Of a stretch of 11,550 nt of DNA, positions 7,201 through 11,550 are shown piece after piece. The DNA is taken from assembly GCA_002298885.1 (NCBI GenBank), contig DBMK01000064.1:1-11550 (forward strand), written 5' to 3'. A program made the position numbers and the translations under genes. Source of the stretch: Anaerolineaceae bacterium UBA700 (GTDB lineage Bacteria > Chloroflexota > Anaerolineae > Anaerolineales > Anaerolineaceae). A model generated the notes under the pieces. The model was not told the DNA's origin and did not search any database. It worked only from the letters and a program-made list of their open reading frames with translations. The number at the start of each line of letters is the position of its first letter. Position 1 is the stretch's first letter.

Positions 7201-9651
7201 GGTCAGGGCGGGAAGCTGGCCGGGTAAAAAGCCCGGCGGATCACCCGGCAGGAAGTGCGGCGCAGTGTTGATCACCGGCTCCCAGGAGATTTCCGGCACG
7301 GTGAAGGCCCTGACGTTTGCGCCGCTGCTGACCACATCCATGCCTTGGACCTGCAGCGGGAAAGTAGTCGGCGTATTGGCAACCCCAAACGTGCGCACCA
7401 AAGCCAGGCGTTCGGCGCCGAACACGTTGAAACTAATCCCCAGCAGGTCAGCATTGGTGGAGACGTCCAACAGGGCAAACAGGTCCTGCTGCAAGCATTG
7501 GGTCTGCTCGTCCCAAACACCCTGGTAATCCGGCAGGCCGCCATTGCCAATGCCCGACTCGGAAATAAAGGCCGCTTCAGGGGTCATCGCCGGTTGGGCA
7601 ACCGTTCCGGCAGCCTCCTTCGGCGGACTGTAATTGTTGAGGGGGTTCAGCAACGCGTCGCACACCGGCGGCTGCACCACGGCTGCATCCGTTGTCCCCA
7701 CTGCAGCCGACATTTGGGAGCCCGCCGCCGGCGCCTGCAATAACTGGAACGGGTTCTGAAGTGGCGCAAAATAGAAGGCTACGGCTACTTTATCATTGCC
7801 CTCTGTGCCCGGCGCCCAGCGCAACTCACACACCAGCCACATCCAGACGAATTGCCCGCCGAAAGCAGTTGTGCTGGTCAGGTTGTTCCGGTCGCCGCGG
7901 AACTGGAACCTGAGGAAACCCAGGTCGGCAGCGTACGGGTCCGGCAGGGTGGGCAGATAGGCGAACAGCCCAAAGATCAGGAACAAAAATCCACGTTCCA
8001 CCTTCACAAAGTCGTCGGCTAGGCGGCCGAACAGCAGGCAGCCGTTTACCGGGGTAACCTTGAACAGCGCATTATCCAGCGCCAGGGCGATCGGCTGCGG
8101 GATGACCGGCGGCTTCACGTTCAGGTTGGTGTTGTCGAAAAGGATGTTGTCGTCGAACAGGTAGATCAGCTTTAAAGTCTTGCTGACCGCCAGAATGAGG
8201 ACCGAGTTCTTCGACTGCACCGCCACCGGCTGCCCGGAAACCGTTACCGGGCGGTCGATTTGGGCGCTGGCGTTGGCCAGGGTCATCAAGGCCTCAAAGC
8301 CGCTGGCAAGTGTCTCGAAGAGAAAGAAGGTCGCTGCCGGGTATTGGAGCTGGATGCTGCTGACAAAGGGGTTGGATGCATCTTTCCACAGGTCGAATTT
8401 CTGCTGGCAGAAAATATTACCGGCTGCGGCGTCGATTATGAAGATACTGCCGGGCTCTACGATCAGCCAGGGCCGGAGCAAATTGAAGGTACCGCCTTTC
8501 AAACCGCTCCAGGCGGCGGTCAATCCTGGGTCGCAGTTCACCGCCATGCCCCCGATCCCGGCTGCCGGCGTTGGATGGAGCACATCGATGGCAGCCACCG
8601 GCAGTTCCCAGGCGCTTGCAGTCACCGGAGCTTTTCCTTGAAGCATGTTGAAAGGAGACTGGCTATCCGTTACTTCAAAACTGGCCGGGGAGCAGCCGAA
8701 GATGACCAATATCTTCTGCAGGGCCGCATTGTAGACCGGTTGGGCTTGCTTGTGCCACTGGAACGACGACTGTTGGCCATATACCTTCCACTGGGCGTCC
8801 GAAACCAGGTCCAGCGTCGTGCCACCTTGCCCGGAAAATTGGAAGTTGAACTGCTGCGGAAGCTGCAGTTGGGCGTTGCGGGCATCGATCCCGTACGGGC
8901 TGGACGGGTCCACCCCCTGTACGGCGGGCTGCTGTAACTGGAGCCGCACGCTGACGGTGGTGGTGGGTGAGATGGTGAGCTTGCCGCCGACCAGTTGCGG
9001 CGTGGCGCTCAGGGTGATTGTGCCGCCCTTGATTGTTAACCCGGTGAAGGTGGAGGCCGGCGCAGCGGAAGCTAACAGCCGGGAATTGATCCAGATGCTG
9101 CCCGCCGGAAGCTGGTAGACCGGGAGCAGGTCGGTCACCGGCGGCAGGGTGAGTTCGGTAAAGATGAAACGTGTACGCACGTTGAATAGCAGCACCGGGT
9201 CCGGGCTGCCCTGCACGTAAAGCGCCACCAGCTTTTCGATGCGAAAGAAATCGAACCAGAACTGGCGGCCGTCCTTGTTGGTGAACGGGCCGATGGTGTG
9301 GTCCAGCGCCGCTCCGCTGGCCCACTGGGGCACCGAGGCATGCAGCAGCGGATTGCGCACCGGCACCTCGCGCACAAATACGCGCAACTCCGGCTCGCTG
9401 GCCGCCGCTGATTGCATCTCGGCAACCGACTGGAGCGCAGCCAGCCTTTCCGGCGCAACCCGCTCGCTGGAAAAGAGGTCCGAAGCTTCAAACACGAAAT
9501 TGCTGCTTTTAAGCTGTCGAAGATCCTCGGGCAGCAAGGAACGGGATAAGGATTGGTTTAGCTGTTGAATTTCTGCTTCTTGTTGGGGGGTACCGGTTAC
9601 GAGATGGCCTGAAAGCCTGCTGAGTACAGCGTGCAACTGTTTTGCATCCAT
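4276..9651 (-). CDS. Giant beta-rich protein of unknown function, 1791 aa (first gene of operon)
   Basis: No named family is recognised. The open frame runs 1791 codons from ATG, with AGGAG four bases upstream, to TAA. No signal peptide: residues 1-95 look like amphipathic helices rich in Gln, Leu and Ser. From about 100 it is beta-rich, with RQFWFDFFRIEKLVALYV (129-146) and LPAGSIWINSRLL (181-193) followed by short Thr/Ser/Gly strands (200-240). A hydrophobic stretch GFLFLIFGLFAYLPTL (554-569) is the only internal candidate for membrane contact. A Pro/Ala linker lies around 640-700. A dense aromatic block spans about 970-1100 (FSGYGASIFSNWFNP 975-989; VGRTAHEVIQVKSIIYPWGI 1005-1024; VHPGVI 1079-1084). 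A seven-residue tandem duplication NIGDAES/NIGDAIS is at 1373-1386. A helical part (about 1403-1590) precedes a C-terminal region (1610-1791) of alternating hydrophobic strands rich in Gly and Val. No enzyme signature was seen. It heads a two-gene unit with the 1410-aa protein. A large structural, surface or assembly protein is the simplest inference. Confidence 0.93.
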   Translation of the reverse strand: MDAKQLHAVLSRLSGHLVTGTPQQEAEIQQLNQSLSRSLLPEDLRQLKSSNFVFEASDLFSSERVAPERLAALQSVAEMQSAAASEPELRVFVREVPVRNPLLHASVPQWASGAALDHTIGPFTNKDGRQFWFDFFRIEKLVALYVQGSPDPVLLFNVRTRFIFTELTLPPVTDLLPVYQLPAGSIWINSRLLASAAPASTFTGLTIKGGTITLSATPQLVGGKLTISPTTTVSVRLQLQQPAVQGVDPSSPYGIDARNAQLQLPQQFNFQFSGQGGTTLDLVSDAQWKVYGQQSSFQWHKQAQPVYNAALQKILVIFGCSPASFEVTDSQSPFNMLQGKAPVTASAWELPVAAIDVLHPTPAAGIGGMAVNCDPGLTAAWSGLKGGTFNLLRPWLIVEPGSIFIIDAAAGNIFCQQKFDLWKDASNPFVSSIQLQYPAATFFLFETLASGFEALMTLANASAQIDRPVTVSGQPVAVQSKNSVLILAVSKTLKLIYLFDDNILFDNTNLNVKPPVIPQPIALALDNALFKVTPVNGCLLFGRLADDFVKVERGFLFLIFGLFAYLPTLPDPYAADLGFLRFQFRGDRNNLTSTTAFGGQFVWMWLVCELRWAPGTEGNDKVAVAFYFAPLQNPFQLLQAPAAGSQMSAAVGTTDAAVVQPPVCDALLNPLNNYSPPKEAAGTVAQPAMTPEAAFISESGIGNGGLPDYQGVWDEQTQCLQQDLFALLDVSTNADLLGISFNVFGAERLALVRTFGVANTPTTFPLQVQGMDVVSSGANVRAFTVPEISWEPVINTAPHFLPGDPPGFLPGQLPALTPNYYPDDGGPTRIFNNSIKFVPLAPIPLSKFILEEYKNQPLNITSSLFTLPFGMRALATLTKFIYPQQPPTIQFNQPAFDNNLKGGLQLQFNAGKLPTDDYPMFTGATSQINNVLDLFGNPTGASTLGQSVTIIFNDEFKLKPDPLTSRGVPLTRVDFSGYGASIFSNWFNPLAQMAQTSQAKFDVWVGRTAHEVIQVKSIIYPWGIHVVRTIILYRALSGYEYRVDTGWKAESDGKFDFSYYVKYPTSNPNTIGLFPDYQVHPGVINGLFNVQNIVEANNQFAAKSIIHTGEYYLDDNNFTILNTGPDMTVDALLQMVFFDADVEIEGVVQGQVNGRVPSKGVMGFVQLAPRGIPLSKEAYQALLNYQPDPIGGPVNCIVDIGQNGQQMRVSRFDISNSFGANGTDIVFAAAARGNVILPKDGSWSMVQHRRDTGEVVPLPEQLPVPLIRSGALSYKVVQLNPTTQKVDLVPDPNVAKNLLRIANPTELLRPPVPDTLNYGYLHSTDTQKALFLTPAYKLMAGAPPNEIPKLMSKTPPLFVDAFRIVNSKAIFPNIGDAESNIGDAISLYANGNEFNQNALTDGGKQVLELMQINKTVSNVVQEGYKLLKQGPPGFSLPNTSWTLIEVGGAFKIYIEYIASNIQKVNGGTETVKGLLDFDVDSFANNVADRWKSIMNDVALVVDLGPIQRLMTIKGNWNAQNGSETAYAGSDSDPEFPSPQIEFASELKPVIEILQILQDLQTGDYKDAFASGLKLAMSNQDNSWEYKFEASKEIPVVKFPTPDFLYNDPNAPLKLEAGLKLGAYFNAALKITTDPSQLLPSAGGYLGFYGRLSVMCVSLSIATIYAVGQVNLDIAADTKIGPSLKMKFGFGAQIVVGLPVVGNVSVLYMVGVEIFIATNTLTVSGFMLFQGQAELLGGLVGVTITIEAKGTISRQNDRTDLAAQVTFGLDISIFLVIDISFSTSWEESRQIA

Positions 9652-9655
9652 AAAG

Positions 9656-9660
9656 CTCCT
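9656..9660 (-). promoter_or_regulatory. Shine-Dalgarno of the 1791-aa gene
   Basis: The minus strand reads TCAGGAGCTTTATG: a good AGGAG, but with only four bases before the ATG, shorter than usual. No in-frame start with a better site was seen upstream in the AT-rich leader, so this ATG is preferred. Confidence 0.65.
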
Positions 9661-9720
9661 GATAATTTACCAATAAGCTGATAGGAATGTCGGTGCCGGT
9701 GTATGGAAAGTTTTAATGTT

Positions 9721-9732
9721 ATATCTAGATAT
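9721..9732. promoter_or_regulatory. 12-bp perfect palindrome, candidate operator
   Basis: ATATCTAGATAT is a perfect inverted repeat. It lies in the spacer of the candidate plus-strand promoter and just downstream of the predicted minus-strand start, a position where a dimeric regulator could affect both. The assignment rests on symmetry and location only, and AT-rich DNA makes short palindromes common. Confidence 0.3.
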
Positions 9733-9733
9733 T

Positions 9734-9739
9734 TATAAT
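9734..9739 (+). promoter_or_regulatory. Candidate -10 box for the beta-helix gene
   Basis: The plus strand has a perfect TATAAT. The hexamer 17 bases upstream is TTTTAA (9711-9716), which matches TTGACA at only three of six positions. It would give a leader of about 190 bases. A weaker alternative TAAAAT at 9855-9860 lies closer to the gene but has no -35 at proper spacing. Confidence 0.3.
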
Positions 9740-9741
9740 CC

Positions 9742-9747
9742 ATTATA
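9742..9747 (-). promoter_or_regulatory. Candidate -10 box for the giant-protein operon
   Basis: The minus strand has a perfect TATAAT here, about 90 bases before the ATG of the 1791-aa gene, predicting a leader of roughly 80-85 bases. No good TTGACA-like -35 is present at 16-18 bases (the 17-base position reads TCATCG) and there is no extended TGn, so it may need an activator or be a chance match in AT-rich DNA. Confidence 0.35.
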
Positions 9748-9868
9748 TCCATATTATTAAGAATCGATGATTAGAAAATGGGAAAGAATTCTAAAAAGGC
9801 CGGAAAAATTGTGAAATCCAACTGAATTGGAAGTTATGCGAGAGTGTCAGCTACTAAAATAAGTAAAT

Positions 9869-9892
9869 GCTGAGGATTCCACTGATCTCAGC
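9869..9892 (+). other. Possible leader hairpin before the beta-helix gene
   Basis: GCTGAG (9869-9874) and CTCAGC (9887-9892) can pair as a six-bp stem with a 12-base loop in the presumed untranslated leader. Only a short TTTT follows after some spacing (9901-9904), so it is not a convincing terminator. It may be incidental. Confidence 0.2.
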
Positions 9893-9924
9893 CGCATCCC
9901 TTTTGAACAGTGATCGCGCACCCT

Positions 9925-9928
9925 GGAG
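9925..9928 (+). promoter_or_regulatory. Shine-Dalgarno of the beta-helix protein gene
   Basis: GGAG lies six bases before the ATG at 9935. The following residues form a normal signal peptide, which fixes this start; an out-of-frame ATG further upstream gives no such peptide. Confidence 0.7.
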
Positions 9929-9934
9929 ACGGAT

Positions 9935-11413
9935 ATGAACGCAAAACAACGCCTGCCGCACCTGATATTGTACGTGGCATTCTTTGCCCTGGCCTGTGGA
10001 ATGCTGCCCCCGGCGGTCGTGAACGCCGCCGACCCGCTGACCGTGAACACCCTGGCAGACGAAAGCGACGGCAGTTGCAGCGACGGCGACTGCTCGCTGC
10101 GCGACGCGATTGCCCTGGCGCCAGCCGGCAGCGCCATCCAATTCGCCGTCAGCGGAGTCATGACGGTCAATTCCACTCTGACTATCAATAAGAGCCTCAC
10201 CCTCAGCGGCCCCGGCGCCGACAAGCTGACGCTGGACGGCCATAACGCCATCCAGATCGTGCGGGTGAGCGCCGAAACATCGGGGACGGTCAACATATCC
10301 GGATTGACTTTTATCAATGCCAACTCCGGAGGCTGGGCGGGAGGCGCCATTTGGAACTTCAATATCCTCGAAGGCGGACCAACCTTAAACGTGAGCAACT
10401 GCGCCTTTCGCAACAACCATTCCTCGAACGTCGGCGGCGGCATTTCTTCGGGGGGTGTGTTGAACGTGAGCGGCAGCACCTTCGAGGGCAACACGGCTGG
10501 CGATGGGGGCGCAATCGAAGTCACTTTCCATCCCTTGAGTGTGATTGACTCGCGGTTTACGAACAACCAGGCCAACGAGGATGGCGGCGCGATCTATGCG
10601 GACGGCAACGGCACCCAAATCAAGGTCATGATCGATGAATCAGCCTTCACCTCAAACAGCGCCGTGCGCGAAGGCGGGGCAATCCGCCTCTACTATGACC
10701 TTACGGCTGCAATCTCGCATTCGGCCTTTTTCAATAACACGGCCAACAACGCCGTAACCAGCACAGAAGGAAGCGGCGGCGCTATCAACAGCGAAGCGCC
10801 GTTCACGCTCGATTCCAGCGTGTTCGCCGGTAATACCGCCGGCAGCGCAACAACAGCCAACAATACCGGCGGCGCGGTTCGCACTGACGCGGTGCTTAAC
10901 GTCACCAATACAACCTTCTACAATAACCGGGCACGCGCCGGGGGCGGAGCGCTGCATTTCGACAGCGGGGCGGCGGGCAGCACGATCACGAATTCGACCA
11001 TCTACGGAAATTTCCTCTTCGGGCCGGGTGCAGGAGGCGGATTATACAACAACCCGGCGGTGACGGTGACGAACAGTATCATCGCCGGCAACACGCCTTA
11101 CATCGACTGCAGCGGCGCGGCGCTCAGCAGCGCCAGCAAGAACAACCTGACCACGGACGCCGACTGCCAGCCGGGTTTCAGCGTGACCACAACGGGTGCA
11201 TTAAACCTGCAATGGATGCGCGCCTACCTGCTGCCGAGAACAGGCAGCCCGGCCATCGATAGCGGTGATAATGCAGCCTGCCCTGCGCTCGACCAGCGCG
11301 GCTGGACCCGCCCGCTGGACGGGGACAAGAACGGCGTGGCGACGTGCGACATTGGGGCTATTGAAGCAACCGCGTTTTTCGGAGAGATTTTTGTTCCGAC
11401 CGTCGTACGGTAG
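9935..11413 (+). CDS. Secreted parallel beta-helix protein with CSLREA-like motif and choice-of-anchor Q C-terminus
   Basis: Predicted extracellular or surface protein of 492 aa. The ATG has GGAG six bases upstream. A signal peptide covers about residues 1-31 (basic KQR, hydrophobic LILYVAFFALACGM, cleavage after VNA). C21 in ALAC is a poor lipobox, so a lipoprotein is less likely. Residues 35-60 match the CSLREA-type motif of secreted proteins (LTVNTLADESDG, then C48 and CSLRDAI at 53-59). From about 100 to 400 come roughly ten beta-helix coils with GGA[IV] and FxxN signatures, for example GGAIWNF, FEGNTAGDGGAIEV, FTNNQANEDGGAIYA and FYNNRARAGGGALHF, as in polymorphic outer membrane protein (Pmp)-like and pectate-lyase-fold proteins. 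The C-terminus (about 380-477) has the 'choice-of-anchor Q' pattern: NSIIAGN, SPAIDSGD (438-445), DQRG (453-456), CDIGAIE (471-477). It ends in FVPTVVR. No catalytic Asp/Arg cluster of a polysaccharide lyase is evident, so an adhesin or cell-wall role is as likely as an enzyme. It is divergent from the giant-protein operon. Family architecture is known; exact function is not. Confidence 0.95.
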   Translation: MNAKQRLPHLILYVAFFALACGMLPPAVVNAADPLTVNTLADESDGSCSDGDCSLRDAIALAPAGSAIQFAVSGVMTVNSTLTINKSLTLSGPGADKLTLDGHNAIQIVRVSAETSGTVNISGLTFINANSGGWAGGAIWNFNILEGGPTLNVSNCAFRNNHSSNVGGGISSGGVLNVSGSTFEGNTAGDGGAIEVTFHPLSVIDSRFTNNQANEDGGAIYADGNGTQIKVMIDESAFTSNSAVREGGAIRLYYDLTAAISHSAFFNNTANNAVTSTEGSGGAINSEAPFTLDSSVFAGNTAGSATTANNTGGAVRTDAVLNVTNTTFYNNRARAGGGALHFDSGAAGSTITNSTIYGNFLFGPGAGGGLYNNPAVTVTNSIIAGNTPYIDCSGAALSSASKNNLTTDADCQPGFSVTTTGALNLQWMRAYLLPRTGSPAIDSGDNAACPALDQRGWTRPLDGDKNGVATCDIGAIEATAFFGEIFVPTVVR

Positions 11414-11475
11414 AAATTTGCCATATTTATGATATCGAATCGTAGTGACGACTTATGGTTTTTTACACTTAAACG

Positions 11476-11490
11476 GGTAATGTCATTACC
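11476..11490. repeat. 15-base palindrome downstream of the beta-helix gene
   Basis: GGTAATGTCATTACC is symmetric around a central T (seven-base arms), 63 bases past the stop codon. No T-run follows on the plus strand, so a standard intrinsic terminator is not supported. It could be a protein site or a weak RNA hairpin. A separate TTTTTT run at about 11459-11464 has only a 4-bp potential stem before it. Confidence 0.3.
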
Positions 11491-11506
11491 TTGCGATCCA
11501 CCAGAG

Positions 11507-11550
11507 CCTCACCCCCGACCCCTCTCCTGAGAATAAAAAACCATTCTCAG
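11507..11550. repeat. C-rich interspersed repeat with hairpin, cut by window edge
   Basis: A C-rich segment (CCTCACCCCC at 11507-11516, then GACCCCTCTCC to 11527) runs into CTGAGAAT (11527-11534), an eight-base loop AAAAAACC, and ATTCTCAG (11543-11550), the exact reverse complement of the first arm. The hairpin stops at the last base of the window, so the stem may continue into a G-rich mirror copy beyond it. C-rich arms of this type are familiar as dispersed palindromic or MITE-like elements in Chloroflexi and some other phyla (recollection, not searched). It may also act as a transcription barrier for the gene at 9935-11413. Confidence 0.55.

Larger units (their letters stand above)
9652..9934. 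other. AT-rich divergent intergenic region
   Basis: This 283-base gap separates two divergently transcribed units and is clearly richer in A and T than the flanking coding DNA, most of all at about 9711-9780. No gene or convincing small ORF with a ribosome site is seen in it. It holds the candidate promoters and palindromes listed separately and is expected to carry the start signals for both the giant-protein operon and the beta-helix gene. Confidence 0.85.

Noticed and set aside
8675..9325. 216-codon minus-strand frame inside the 1791-aa gene
   Set aside because: Same strand but a different frame, fully nested, Arg/Pro/His-rich. No sign of a frameshift in the main frame, which is continuous.
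9784..9820. AAAAAGGCCGGAAAAA region as a terminator
   Set aside because: GGCCGG has no paired arm able to form a stem with a following T-run on either strand.
9953..9997. Lipoprotein signal peptide with C21 as the lipidated cysteine
   Set aside because: The ALAC context lacks the usual Leu at -3, and a good VNA signal peptidase I site follows at residues 29-31, so a type I signal is preferred.
9847..10575. 242-codon open frame on the minus strand at the start of the beta-helix gene
   Set aside because: It overlaps the signal peptide, CSLREA-like motif and first coils of the convincing plus-strand gene, and its own product has no recognisable feature.
11399..11411. ACCGTCGTACGGT hairpin at the end of the beta-helix gene as a terminator
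   Set aside because: Only a 5-bp stem with a 3-base loop, inside the last codons and the stop, and not followed by a T-run.
1..11550. CRISPR array, tRNA/rRNA gene or transposase
   Set aside because: No regularly spaced direct repeats, no recognisable tRNA/rRNA sequence and no transposase-like protein were seen on either strand.

Overview
The window looks like a GC-rich bacterial chromosome segment, and the best guess for phylum is Chloroflexi (Anaerolineae-like). The reasons are the short C-terminal tail FVPTVVR on the secreted protein at the right end, which resembles the (F/Y)LP(L/T)VVR-type tails I associate with secreted Chloroflexi proteins; the CSLREA-type plus 'choice-of-anchor Q' architecture of that protein; and a C-rich CCTCACCCCC-type intergenic repeat at the right edge, of a kind common in that phylum. 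The phylum is inferred. No marker gene (rRNA, tRNA, ribosomal protein) is present.

Layout. Positions 33-9651 hold two very large genes on the minus strand: a 1791-residue protein (4276-9651, first transcribed) and a 1410-residue protein (33-4265, second). Ten bases separate them and the second gene's Shine-Dalgarno overlaps the first gene's stop codon, so they form one translationally coupled unit. Neither protein has a visible signal peptide, enzyme motif, nucleotide-binding loop or named domain that I can recognise. Both look beta-rich with Pro-rich linkers and isolated fibronectin-III-like segments. They read as structural or binding proteins of conserved but unnamed families and are the most interesting content here.

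An AT-rich 283-base gap (9652-9934) separates this operon from a divergent plus-strand gene (9935-11413). The gap contains two perfect TATAAT hexamers on opposite strands that face each other within 14 bases, and an adjacent 12-bp perfect palindrome. It is probably a shared control region.

The plus-strand gene encodes a 492-residue secreted protein: signal peptide, CSLREA-like N-terminal motif, a parallel beta-helix of about ten Pmp-like coils (GGA[IV] and FxxN motifs), a choice-of-anchor Q C-terminal region and a short tail. Downstream, 11414-11550 is non-coding and carries palindromes, the last being the visible half of a hairpin repeat that runs into the window edge.

How the genes work together is not known from sequence. 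The divergent arrangement permits co-regulation of a secreted beta-helix protein with the two giant proteins, but does not prove it. The many other open frames inside the two giant genes lie antisense or out of frame and are considered spurious.
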